A stretch of DNA of 64,000 bases. It comes from Ignavibacteriales bacterium (GTDB taxonomy: Bacteria > Bacteroidota > Ignavibacteria > T3Sed10-11). Each line of letters begins with the position of its first letter. Position 1 is the first letter of the stretch. The notes under the pieces were generated by a model. That model did no database searches, was not told the DNA's origin, and saw nothing but the letters and a program-made list of their open reading frames with translations. A program made the position numbers and the translations under genes. The stretch spans positions 42,381 through 106,380 of the forward strand of contig PWTU01000190.1 of NCBI GenBank assembly GCA_003562775.1, read 5' to 3'. Positions 30,157-39,565 of this stretch are shown here, one piece after another.

Positions 30157-32565
30157 ATGAATATATCCCTTAACTGGCTCCAGGATTATGTAAAAATAAA
30201 TGAATCACATAACGAGATCGCGGATCGCCTTACGATGATCGGTCTCGAAGTCGAATCAATACGTTCTACAAAAGAAATATATAAAGATTTTGTTATCGGT
30301 GAAGTCCGCGACGTACGTCAACATCCGAACGCCGACCGCCTGACGGTATGCGATGTGTCTGATGGAAAGACAAAACACACTGTTGTCTGCGGTGCACCGA
30401 ACGTTGCAGCCGGGCAGAAGATTGCTTTTGCCCGGGTTGGATCGATCGTTCCGTCAAGTGGAATGGAAGTTCGAGCGGTTGAGATACGCGGGCAATTATC
30501 GGCGGGGATGATCTGTTCCGAATATGAACTCGATATCGGCGACGATCACAAAGGTATACTTGTTTTGCCGGATGATGCAAATCCTGGTGATCCGTTTTCC
30601 CGGTATTATTGGGATGATGATGTCGTATTCGAGATCGGTATTACGCCTAATCGCCCGGATTGTTTATCGCACATCGGTGTTGCACGTGATATAGCAGCGC
30701 TATATAAACGGCGGCTCAGGATTCCGGATATTTCTATAAAAGAATCCGGAAAACCGGTAAAATCGATATTGAGTATAGAAATAAAAGATGCTGATCATTG
30801 TCCGCGATATGTCGGCAGGATAATTGAAGGTATAAAAATCTTACCATCGCCGGAGTGGATGCAGCGCCGTCTAAAAATGATAGGCGTTCGTCCGATAAAT
30901 GTTGTCGTCGATGTGACGAACTATGTGATGATGGAATACGGACAACCGCTCCATGCATTCGATTTTAATTTAATCGATGGCAACAAAATCATTGTTCGAC
31001 TTGCAAAGGACGGTGAAACGTTTGTTACACTCGACGATAAGGAACGGAAACTGACGAAAGAAAATTTATTAATTTGTGATGCAAAACGTCCGGTTGCGAT
31101 TGCTGGTGTAATGGGTGGTTTAAATTCCGAAATAAATAACGACACAACAACCGTTCTTATTGAAAGCGCATATTTTACGCCGTTCTCGGTCCGGCACACA
31201 TCCCGGCATCTGGGATTGGTTTCCGAATCTTCGTATCGATTCGAACGCGGCGTCGATCCTTCTCATACGGCTGATGTTGCCGATCGTGCTATACGGTTAT
31301 TACAGCAACTGACCGGAGGTAACGTATATCGTGGTCGGGTAGATTCATATCCGAATAAAATAAAACCGGTGCGGGTATCATTCAGGAGAGAACAGGTCGA
31401 GCGGGTACTTGGCATTACAATTCCAGCCTCCACGGTGAAAGGAATTCTCACACGTCTCGGTGTTGAAGTGAAAGATACCGGTAAAAGAAATGAATGGCGA
31501 TGTGTGATACCGACGTCTCGTCCCGATCTTGAACGCGAAATAGATCTGGTCGAGGAAGTTGTTCGAATATACGGGTATGATAAAATTCCTGCACAGGAAC
31601 GTGCATCTATACGTTTCATAGAGGACGATGTTCGGCCGGGAACTCAGGACCGGATTCGCGAGTGGTTTGTCGGCGCCGGATACAACGAGATAGTGTGCAA
31701 CAGCATGGTGCCGGAAAAATATAATACATTTGCGGGCAAGCCGGCAGTGAAAGTAAACAATCCACAGAATCAGGATATGAACGAACTTCGTTCTTCGCTT
31801 ATACCCGGAATGCTACATGTTGTGAAACATAACCTCAATCGCGGGAATGAAAATCTCCGCCTCTATGAAATCGGGACTATATTTTCCGGGGATGCGTTTC
31901 ATGGTTCGACGAACTATATCAACGATTACCACGAAGGTGAATCGCTCGGAATTATCTTAACCGGCCTGCGAAACCCGCATGACTGGCTGTTAAAAGACGC
32001 TAAATACGACTTTTTCGACCTGAAAGGCGAAGTAGAATCGTTATTAAGCAAGTTTAGTCTTGACAAAATTGAATATAATATTTATCATAGTACTAGTAAC
32101 ACTTTAATTGATGAAGCGATTGGTATTGAATATCAAGGGGTTTTGCGGGGATACTTTGGTAAAATTGCAAGTGAGGTGCTGAAATCATTTGATATTGAGA
32201 GCGATGTGTATGGAGCGGAAATTGATATAGCATTGTTGCAAAACATTATCAGTGGAGAAAAGAAGTACACTGAAGTACCAAAGTACCCGCCGGTTCACCG
32301 TGATCTTGCATTTATACTCGACGAAACGGTCTCATACCGGGATCTCGAAAATATAATACGGAAAAGCGGCAAACCGTTGATTCAATGGGTTTCATTTTTT
32401 GATATATACCGTGATGAGAAAATAGGCAACGGGAAAAAAAGTGTAGCGGTAGCATTGGAATTAGTGTCGAATGAGAAGACGTTGACGCAGCCAGAGATCG
32501 AAAATACTGTTACGCAGATTGTACGAGCTGTTGAGCAAAATCTTGGCGGTGTGTTGCGTTCATAA
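30157..32565 (+). CDS. pheT: Phenylalanyl-tRNA synthetase beta subunit
   Basis: NISLNWLQDYV, B3/B4 and FDX-ACB domains, 802 aa. Confidence 0.96.
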   Translation: MNISLNWLQDYVKINESHNEIADRLTMIGLEVESIRSTKEIYKDFVIGEVRDVRQHPNADRLTVCDVSDGKTKHTVVCGAPNVAAGQKIAFARVGSIVPSSGMEVRAVEIRGQLSAGMICSEYELDIGDDHKGILVLPDDANPGDPFSRYYWDDDVVFEIGITPNRPDCLSHIGVARDIAALYKRRLRIPDISIKESGKPVKSILSIEIKDADHCPRYVGRIIEGIKILPSPEWMQRRLKMIGVRPINVVVDVTNYVMMEYGQPLHAFDFNLIDGNKIIVRLAKDGETFVTLDDKERKLTKENLLICDAKRPVAIAGVMGGLNSEINNDTTTVLIESAYFTPFSVRHTSRHLGLVSESSYRFERGVDPSHTADVADRAIRLLQQLTGGNVYRGRVDSYPNKIKPVRVSFRREQVERVLGITIPASTVKGILTRLGVEVKDTGKRNEWRCVIPTSRPDLEREIDLVEEVVRIYGYDKIPAQERASIRFIEDDVRPGTQDRIREWFVGAGYNEIVCNSMVPEKYNTFAGKPAVKVNNPQNQDMNELRSSLIPGMLHVVKHNLNRGNENLRLYEIGTIFSGDAFHGSTNYINDYHEGESLGIILTGLRNPHDWLLKDAKYDFFDLKGEVESLLSKFSLDKIEYNIYHSTSNTLIDEAIGIEYQGVLRGYFGKIASEVLKSFDIESDVYGAEIDIALLQNIISGEKKYTEVPKYPPVHRDLAFILDETVSYRDLENIIRKSGKPLIQWVSFFDIYRDEKIGNGKKSVAVALELVSNEKTLTQPEIENTVTQIVRAVEQNLGGVLRS

Positions 32566-32596
32566 ATTGATTATCCACTAACATTGGTTTCTTGTA

Positions 32597-32932
32597 GTGA
32601 ACGATAAACAAGAACATAATATTATAACGCAGGATATTCAGCAATTGGAATCGACGCTTCGCGGCCTGTGGGAACAAACAAATCACGCCGTGGAAATGAT
32701 ACAAACGTTGCGCGAGAATAACCGTTCGCTTAAAAAAAATGTTGATGAGCTGGAAGCGAAAATAGAAGCGTTACAAGCAAAACTAAATCAACGTGAAGAA
32801 GAAAAGCACGTAATGCAGCAACAACTCCGAGAGATAAAGAGCAACGGCCTGGGTCTGTTGGATCAAAGTGCAAAAGCAGAGCTTCGGAAACAAATTATAA
32901 GTTTAATAGATAGAATTAATTCACATTTGTAA
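32597..32932 (+). CDS. Small coiled-coil protein upstream of zapA
   Basis: GTG start; heptad-rich LRENNRSLKKNVDELEAKIEALQAKLNQREEE. Confidence 0.55.
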   Translation: MNDKQEHNIITQDIQQLESTLRGLWEQTNHAVEMIQTLRENNRSLKKNVDELEAKIEALQAKLNQREEEKHVMQQQLREIKSNGLGLLDQSAKAELRKQIISLIDRINSHL

Positions 32933-33006
32933 ATGTATCTGTTGTTGCAGCATACCACCGATGCGGCATTAATGTATTGCTCATTCAAAATAGAGGGCAG
33001 GAAATT

Positions 33007-33294
33007 GTGAAAAGTCTACGTGTTAAAATATTTGGGTCGGAGTACCCGTTACGCGGGGAAGACGAAGAAATGACAAGGCGTGTAGCTACGTATGTAGACG
33101 AGATGATAGAGCGTATTCACGAAAAAATACCGGATCATCCTCCTCTTACTATTGCAGTGCTCACTGCATTAAATGTAACCGAGGATATGATGAAAGATAG
33201 AGAGAAAAGCCATGTTGTATTGCAAAATTTAAACGGTGAGTTACAAAAAATGACCAAGCATCTCACAGACGTCATGAATGAAGCCGGAGAGTGA
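33007..33294 (+). CDS. zapA: Cell division protein ZapA
   Basis: KSLRVKIFGSEYPLRGEDEEMTRRVATYVDEMI...ALNVTEDM; track start 32977, GTG 33007 fits the family N-terminus better. Confidence 0.85.
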   Translation: MKSLRVKIFGSEYPLRGEDEEMTRRVATYVDEMIERIHEKIPDHPPLTIAVLTALNVTEDMMKDREKSHVVLQNLNGELQKMTKHLTDVMNEAGE

Positions 33295-33372
33295 TCAGTA
33301 TTTTCGTGGTTAGAAACCATCGGTGTTCTTTTTCATAAGAGTTTTGCGTTAAATTAAATTGTGCTTTTCTAT

Positions 33373-33599
33373 AACCGCACAGTGCAGCCGCAGCAACATT
33401 TAAATGAAGAACTAACAGTCTCATTTAGAGGGAGCTTGACTCATGGCGTTGACTGCAGGCCACATTCTTATCACGACCCGTCGGGATGAGAAACCGGTAA
33501 TCCGGTCAGTGGAAGCGGAATGCGTTCAGGCAGGTTCCCACAATGTCTTGAAGGAGTTCTTCCAGGCAATGACTGCGGTTGTGTTTGTGCGGTTTTTTT
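33373..33599 (+). ncRNA. ssrS: Candidate 6S RNA (zapA-rny intergenic)
   Basis: Closing stem AACCGCACA/TGTGCGGTT and CCGCAG/CTGCGG, central asymmetric bubble with small hairpins (TAAATGA/TCATTTA; GAAG/CTTC), upper stem GGGAGCTTG/CAGGTTCCC, T-run; location downstream of zapA. Confidence 0.62.
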
Positions 33600-33643
33600 A
33601 TATCTCAGATTAGAGCTATGATAGAATTTGTACCGGAGGATTT

Positions 33644-35206
33644 ATGAATTTATTTGTGGCGATATTGATTGGTGTTGCCGGGTTGGCTATTGGCTTCGGA
33701 ATAGGTTGGTGGCTCCGACTCCGAACGGAGCGAAATCTGGTTCAATCGGCTGAAATACGCGCTAAAAAAATTATCGATGATGCGGAAAAAGAAGCAGCTA
33801 CGCTAAAACGGGAGAAAATTCTCGAGGCAAAAGACGAGTGGTATAAAAAGAAACAGGAATTCGACGCCGACGTTTCAAGGCAGCGGAGCAAACTTCAAGC
33901 ACAGGAAAAGCAGCTCCAGTCCCGAGAACAAAATCTCGACCGCAAACTCGAACTCTTTATAAAGAAAGAGAAAACATTACAAGAATATGAGCATAACCTG
34001 CAGCGTAAAATAACCATTGCCGAACGCCGTGAGAAAGAATTGGAATCGATGATCACAGAACAAAATAGCCGGCTTGAGCGAATCAGCAGTATGACGATCG
34101 ATGAAGCGAAAAAAATGCTGTTTGAGAATTTGATTAACGAAGTGAAAGCGGAAGCAGCACAACACCTGCGTGAGATTCGGGATCAAACACGGATTGACGC
34201 AAAAAAAGACGCACAGCGGATAACCGTGCAGGCGATACAACGGACTGCCGTCGATCATTCGGTCGAAACGACCGTTAGCGTTCTCAACATTCAAAGTGAT
34301 GAAATGAAAGGGAGAATTATCGGAAAAGAAGGCAGAAATATTCGGGCATTTGAAGCGGCGACCGGCGTCGATGTCATTGTTGACGATACTCCCGAAGCGG
34401 TCATTCTATCTGCTTTTGACGGATTCCGGCGTGAAGTCGCAAAGATTGCCCTCGACCGTCTGATCTCCGATGGCCGGATTCACCCTGCGCGGATTGAAGA
34501 GGTTGTTGCAAAAGTTCGTGAGGAGCTTGAAGAAGAAACCGTTAAGATCGGTGAAAATGCGCTTATCGAATTAGGGCTTCACGGCGTTCATAACGATTTA
34601 TTACGACTGCTTGGTAAAATGAAATTCCGTTCAAGCTATGGACAAAATATGCTGCAGCACAGCATCGAAGTGGGATTTCTTACCGGTTTTATGGCGGCAG
34701 AACTCGGGCTCGATACAATGCATGCCAAACGAGCCGGATTACTTCACGATGTAGGGAAAGTAGTCGATCGCAACATAGAAGGACCGCACGCGTTGATCGG
34801 TTACGAACTTGCAAAAAAATATAACGAACATACCGATGTAGCAAATGCAATCGGTTCGCATCACGAAGATATCCCCATGGAAACACCGATTGCTGCTTTG
34901 GTTCAGGCAGCAGATGCGATAAGCGGAGCACGACCGGGTGCACGGCGTGAATCGGTGGAAGCGTACGTAAAACGACTTGAGAAACTTGAAGATATTGCAA
35001 GATCGTTTAAAGGTGTCGCAAATAGCTATGCTATACAAGCAGGGCGCGAGATAAGGGTCGTTGTCGAGCCGGATAAAATCGATGATATACTTGCGGATCA
35101 GCTATCACACGATATTGTGGCGAAGATCCAAAAGGAAATGGAGTATCCGGGCCAAATCAAGGTAACCGTGATTCGGGAAGTTCGATCTGTCGCTATGGCA
35201 AAATAA
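33644..35206 (+). CDS. rny: Ribonuclease Y
   Basis: N-terminal TM, long coiled coil, KH (GRIIGKEGRNIRAFE), HD domain (HSIEVGFLTG...LLHDVGKV). Confidence 0.96.
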   Translation: MNLFVAILIGVAGLAIGFGIGWWLRLRTERNLVQSAEIRAKKIIDDAEKEAATLKREKILEAKDEWYKKKQEFDADVSRQRSKLQAQEKQLQSREQNLDRKLELFIKKEKTLQEYEHNLQRKITIAERREKELESMITEQNSRLERISSMTIDEAKKMLFENLINEVKAEAAQHLREIRDQTRIDAKKDAQRITVQAIQRTAVDHSVETTVSVLNIQSDEMKGRIIGKEGRNIRAFEAATGVDVIVDDTPEAVILSAFDGFRREVAKIALDRLISDGRIHPARIEEVVAKVREELEEETVKIGENALIELGLHGVHNDLLRLLGKMKFRSSYGQNMLQHSIEVGFLTGFMAAELGLDTMHAKRAGLLHDVGKVVDRNIEGPHALIGYELAKKYNEHTDVANAIGSHHEDIPMETPIAALVQAADAISGARPGARRESVEAYVKRLEKLEDIARSFKGVANSYAIQAGREIRVVVEPDKIDDILADQLSHDIVAKIQKEMEYPGQIKVTVIREVRSVAMAK

Positions 35207-35216
35207 ATAGAAGATA

Positions 35217-35831
35217 ATGTTACGGATTGGAATTACCGGCGGATACGGCAGTGGTAAAACTACAGCAGCACAATATTTTCGAAAGAAGAATTATCCGGTG
35301 ATTTACGCCGACCCGCTTGCGAAAAAGTTGATGTCCGAAAATTTGGAACTCCGGAAAAAGCTGATCAGTCTCCTCGGTGAAAAGGCATATCATGCAGACG
35401 GTTCTCTCAATAAACACCATGTTGCACAAATTATATTTACCGAGCCGGGGAAGAGACGTGAAGTGGAGCGGATTGTTCATCCTGCAGTGCTTGCCTCGAT
35501 AGAAGATGACTTATCTCAAATCGCAGCACAGAGAACTTCACCGCTCGCATTTGTCGAAGCTGCTTTGCTGTTTGAAGCGCGAATGGAAGCGATGCTTGAT
35601 TATGTCATTGTTATCATCGCGCCTATAGAGAATAGGATACGCTGGGTTGCAAAACGCGATAAAGCGAGTGATGAGGAGATACGGAAACGGATAGCTGCAC
35701 AGCGATCCGATGAGTACCTGAAAAATCGTGCGGATTTTGTTATTGAGAATACCGGCGATATTCACTTTCTACACAAACGATGCGCATTTCTCGAAAATCT
35801 CTTTCTAACGCTGGAATCATCAGATGAATAA
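35217..35831 (+). CDS. coaE: Dephospho-CoA kinase
   Basis: IGITGGYGSGKTTAAQYF, YADPLAKKLM, EAALLFEA. Confidence 0.94.
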   Translation: MLRIGITGGYGSGKTTAAQYFRKKNYPVIYADPLAKKLMSENLELRKKLISLLGEKAYHADGSLNKHHVAQIIFTEPGKRREVERIVHPAVLASIEDDLSQIAAQRTSPLAFVEAALLFEARMEAMLDYVIVIIAPIENRIRWVAKRDKASDEEIRKRIAAQRSDEYLKNRADFVIENTGDIHFLHKRCAFLENLFLTLESSDE

Positions 35832-36999
35832 TAAAGAATACGAATCGACACATTTTTTTCAAACATATAAACGGTTGCCGGTGGAAATAGCGCGTGGCGA
35901 CGGTTGTTACTTTGTCACGAAAGACGGCAGACGCATTCTGGATTTTTTCGCGGGATTGGCTGTAAACGTACTCGGGTACGGAGACCGCGATGTGTTGCGT
36001 GCAATCATATATCAAACAAAAAATTACCTGCATCTATCGAATTTTTATCTTCAGGATGCACAGATAGAACTTGCGCGCATATTACTGGAGAAAAGTGGGT
36101 ATGATCGTGTGTTTTTCTCCAATAGCGGCACCGAAGCAATAGAAGGAGCGATAAAACTCGTAAGACGGTGGGGAAAAACCCGTCAGAAGCATACGATTGT
36201 ATCGCTGCAGAAGGCATTTCACGGGCGTACCATGGGATCGCTATCGTTAATGGACCGGAGAAAATATCGTGATGGATTCGAGCCCTTTCTACCGGATGTA
36301 AGACACGTTCCTTTAAACGATACAGCGGCGCTTGAAGAAAATGTTGATGAGCACACAGCCGGATTTTTCTTCGAACCGGTGCAGGGGGAAGGCGGTGTAA
36401 GACCGGTCACGGCAGAGTTTATCGATAAATTGCTTGAGTTGAAGAAACGTTTCGGTTTTCTTATCGTGGCGGATGAAATACAAACCGGCATCGGTAGAAC
36501 GGGTACGTTCCTTGCCTGTAAACAATTTTCCTTTAAACCTGATATAACAATTATTGCAAAAGCACTCGGGGGCGGATTGCCCGTTGGTGCAATTCTCGCT
36601 GTTGAGGAATTAAACGAGGTTTTTCCGACAGGAACACATGGAACAACATTCGGCGGGAATCCGGTTGCATGTGCAGCAGGAAAAGTCGTGGTAACGAAAG
36701 TTTCGGACGAAGGTTTTCAAAAAAGTGTTCAGAATAAGGCAGAACGCTTACGTAATCAGTTGCTTGAATTGCAAAATCAGTATCCTGATATTATAAAAGA
36801 AATTCGAGGAATGGGATTGATGATCGGTGTCGATCTCCATTTACCGGGTGCACCGTTTGTAGAAAAATTACTCGAAAAAGATGTGCTGATCAACTGCACA
36901 GATGAAACCGTACTGAGATTATTGCCGCCGCTTGTGATAGGGGAAAAAGAGATAGATAGGTTTGTGAAGGTGTTTGAAGAGATATTGGAAACAATATAA
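35824..36999 (+). CDS. Class III PLP aminotransferase (acetylornithine aminotransferase-like)
   Basis: FFSNSGTEAIEGAIKL, FHGRTMGSLS, VADEIQTGIGRTG, GTHGTTFGGNPVACA. Confidence 0.9.
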   Translation: MNNKEYESTHFFQTYKRLPVEIARGDGCYFVTKDGRRILDFFAGLAVNVLGYGDRDVLRAIIYQTKNYLHLSNFYLQDAQIELARILLEKSGYDRVFFSNSGTEAIEGAIKLVRRWGKTRQKHTIVSLQKAFHGRTMGSLSLMDRRKYRDGFEPFLPDVRHVPLNDTAALEENVDEHTAGFFFEPVQGEGGVRPVTAEFIDKLLELKKRFGFLIVADEIQTGIGRTGTFLACKQFSFKPDITIIAKALGGGLPVGAILAVEELNEVFPTGTHGTTFGGNPVACAAGKVVVTKVSDEGFQKSVQNKAERLRNQLLELQNQYPDIIKEIRGMGLMIGVDLHLPGAPFVEKLLEKDVLINCTDETVLRLLPPLVIGEKEIDRFVKVFEEILETI

Positions 37000-37065
37000 T
37001 CTTCAAAAAAGTTAAGTGAATTATGTCTTAGGCGCAAGCTCAGCAGGTAAGATTGGCATCAATAT

Positions 37066-37100
37066 AAAAAAGGGACGCCCATATATTGGGCATCCCTTTT
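37066..37100. terminator. Bidirectional terminator between convergent genes
   Basis: AAAAAGGGACGCCCATATATTGGGCATCCCTTTT. Confidence 0.85.
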
Positions 37101-37127
37101 ATCTCAAAACAGAGGTACAACCTCAAT

Positions 37128-39203
37128 TTATTTGATAAACACCATTCGCTTCGTTTGTACGAAACTACCCGCCTGGATGCGGTATAGGTACACGCCGCTG
37201 CTGACGAGTTGTCCGTTTGAGTTTCTTCCATCCCATGTTGCGGTGTATGTTCCCGTACCCAATACTTCATTTACCAGTTGCGTTACTTCACGTCCGGTAA
37301 TATCGTAGATCGTGAGTGTTACGTTTGATTGCTCCGGTATCGAGAATTGGATTTGCGTTGTCGGGTTGAACGGGTTCGGATAGTTTTGCGTGAGCGCAAA
37401 TTTCATCGGAACATCCGGTGTGTTTTCAAATCTGACATTTGTTATATTTTCAATCGATCGTTGTAACAATGCCACGACGTATTTCGGGTTGTGGATACCG
37501 AGACTTTGATCGCCATATACATATCGATAGTTCCAGTAAGCACCCTTCATTTTAATGTCGTCATTGTCGATTTGCTGCCAGCTAATGGTCGGTTCACCGA
37601 CAGGAGGGAGTGATTCCGCGAGCATTGTTAATAATCCCTGGACTTCATCCATAAACGGTTCAACGGTACCGCTCATATTGTAATCGGCGCCCTTTATATC
37701 GGCAAAGCTCGTGATACCGGCATGACATGTTTGGCAAGCTTCGACAAGATCTCTGGTATTTCCTTCATCATCGGTATATCTCATCTTCCAGGAATGATCA
37801 CCAAGAAGATTGCGGAATTCACCACCTGCGGAACTCATATGACAATCGACGCAGGCATTCCCTTGATGGAGATGCGCCATACTGGTCGGCAACTGGGATT
37901 CAAAATCATAGCCACCTTTACCGAGCATTACGTCTGTTGCCCCGGCGTAGTGTGGGCCAAAACGGCTATAAATGTCTGTATACATTACCTCGTTGTACCC
38001 GTCACCGCGGAATTTATGACAATCGGTACAGGTTGCGCCCGCACCGAATATAGACGGATCATACGCAAATCCACCGGCGAGAGTATCGGCTGATGCCGGA
38101 GCTTTACGCAACCCACCTTCATGAGGATCATGGCAAGCTTCACAGGTTATTGTTACAAATGTATCCGGTCCGTAAACATCCGCGGAGGTGTTTGTACCGA
38201 CCCCTTTAGTGAAGTTTACATAAGCACGACCGTCATGACAACGCACGCAATCACTCAGGCTGTTAGATCCGTCGCGGTTTCTAAAGCTGTTTGACCATAC
38301 CGCATCGATATGACCGCTTCTTCTGAATGAATGAAACTGTGCAGTAGGCCGTGTTGCGTCGTGACACGACATACACGATTGTGACCGGAATTGAGCTGCC
38401 ATATAATCCCGATCACGCCAGAATGAGGTACCTCCCGTGTGCACGCTGCCGGCTCCGTGGCATGATTCACAACCGATTGTGGCAACTTGCGCTAATTCCG
38501 GGTGGTCATCGACTAATGCATCAAAAGTTCCGGGGGCGGGTGTTGCTGGAAATTCCCAACCGGTTTCGGCTTTAAGAGAGAAATAGCTGTTGTTTTGAAG
38601 GTCGATTGTAGCCAATCCGGTTGTGGCAGTTCTTTGTCTTCCTGCTCCGAAACCCGGTATTTGGCCGTCGACGCCGCGTTGGAACGCTGTTGCGTGATCG
38701 GTGGTTATCCATTTTTGTAAAATATCATTATGGCAGGTACCGCATTGTGGAAAAAGAGGATCAACTTCGCCAACACCGCCGGCGCCGAGATACATGTTCC
38801 CGGAAAAGACACGCTCGGTGGAATTTGTTCCTTCGTCGGTCGTGATGGTCAATTTTACTACGAACCGACCCACGACATCGGCGGTAAAGTAGTAAATTCC
38901 TTCTTCTTCAGCTACAGGAGTAATCTCTGCGGTTGATCCATCGGGTAGTGAGGCGAATTCCCAGGTATAATCCGTAATTTCATTACCGTCTTGATCGTGT
39001 GCACGCAGGTATACGTGCTCCCCTTTTCCGACGTTTTGAAGGCCTGTCGAGGGGAAAAATTCTGCTCCGAGGCCAAGCTGACTTTGTAATAATGGAGACA
39101 TCGGTACAATTTCAATATAAGGAGATTGTGCTGATGATATTCCCCCTATTACAAAAACCAGTATGACGGCAGGGAGTACTAATTTAATAAGTGAATGCTT
39201 CAT
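37128..39203 (-). CDS. Secreted octaheme c-type cytochrome with Ig/PKD-like N-domain and T9SS type A sorting domain
   Basis: Signal peptide; eight CxxCH (CGTCH, CESCH, CMSCH, CVRCH, CEACH, CTDCH, CVDCH, CQTCH); C-terminal NYPNPFNPTTQIQFSIPEQ...GVYLYRIQAGSFVQTKRMVFIK. Confidence 0.93.
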   Translation of the reverse strand: MKHSLIKLVLPAVILVFVIGGISSAQSPYIEIVPMSPLLQSQLGLGAEFFPSTGLQNVGKGEHVYLRAHDQDGNEITDYTWEFASLPDGSTAEITPVAEEEGIYYFTADVVGRFVVKLTITTDEGTNSTERVFSGNMYLGAGGVGEVDPLFPQCGTCHNDILQKWITTDHATAFQRGVDGQIPGFGAGRQRTATTGLATIDLQNNSYFSLKAETGWEFPATPAPGTFDALVDDHPELAQVATIGCESCHGAGSVHTGGTSFWRDRDYMAAQFRSQSCMSCHDATRPTAQFHSFRRSGHIDAVWSNSFRNRDGSNSLSDCVRCHDGRAYVNFTKGVGTNTSADVYGPDTFVTITCEACHDPHEGGLRKAPASADTLAGGFAYDPSIFGAGATCTDCHKFRGDGYNEVMYTDIYSRFGPHYAGATDVMLGKGGYDFESQLPTSMAHLHQGNACVDCHMSSAGGEFRNLLGDHSWKMRYTDDEGNTRDLVEACQTCHAGITSFADIKGADYNMSGTVEPFMDEVQGLLTMLAESLPPVGEPTISWQQIDNDDIKMKGAYWNYRYVYGDQSLGIHNPKYVVALLQRSIENITNVRFENTPDVPMKFALTQNYPNPFNPTTQIQFSIPEQSNVTLTIYDITGREVTQLVNEVLGTGTYTATWDGRNSNGQLVSSGVYLYRIQAGSFVQTKRMVFIK

Positions 39204-39483
39204 TATATCACCTCTTTGTATTTATGTATTGTGTATAAATACTACATGTTCTGTGAAAAATACAGCAATTTAAATGCCATATATCATTTTTTATGAAAAA
39301 CGTTATAGATTCCAAGTAATGAGGATATGATGTTTCAAGAATAGGAAAATGCAATATTCTTTTTTGCAAATATAGTAATTTGAAAGTCATCTAACAAATA
39401 AATCTGAATTAGATAATAAGACCTGTTAGTATGAATAAATTCTTTTGGGTCCATGTCGGTGTTGATATATACAACAGTGCATA

Positions 39484-39525
39484 ATAAAAAACCCGCAATG
39501 AATGGAACAACATACAATGCGGGTT
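39484..39525 (-). terminator. Terminator for the upstream cytochrome gene
   Basis: Minus-strand AACCCGCA...TGCGGGTT followed by TTTTTATTAT. Confidence 0.75.
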
Positions 39526-39565
39526 CGATTATGTCCTCTTTAAATATGTGTAGGTAAAATTTTCC

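Noticed and set aside
33443-33613. Short open frame MALTAGHILITTRRDEKPVIRSVEAECVQ... inside the zapA-rny spacer
   Set aside because: It runs through the putative 6S RNA stems and the terminator T-run; RNA structure explains the region better than coding.
37722-38093. Plus-strand ORFs antisense to the octaheme cytochrome
   Set aside because: Shadow ORFs created by Cys/His-rich codon usage on the opposite strand.
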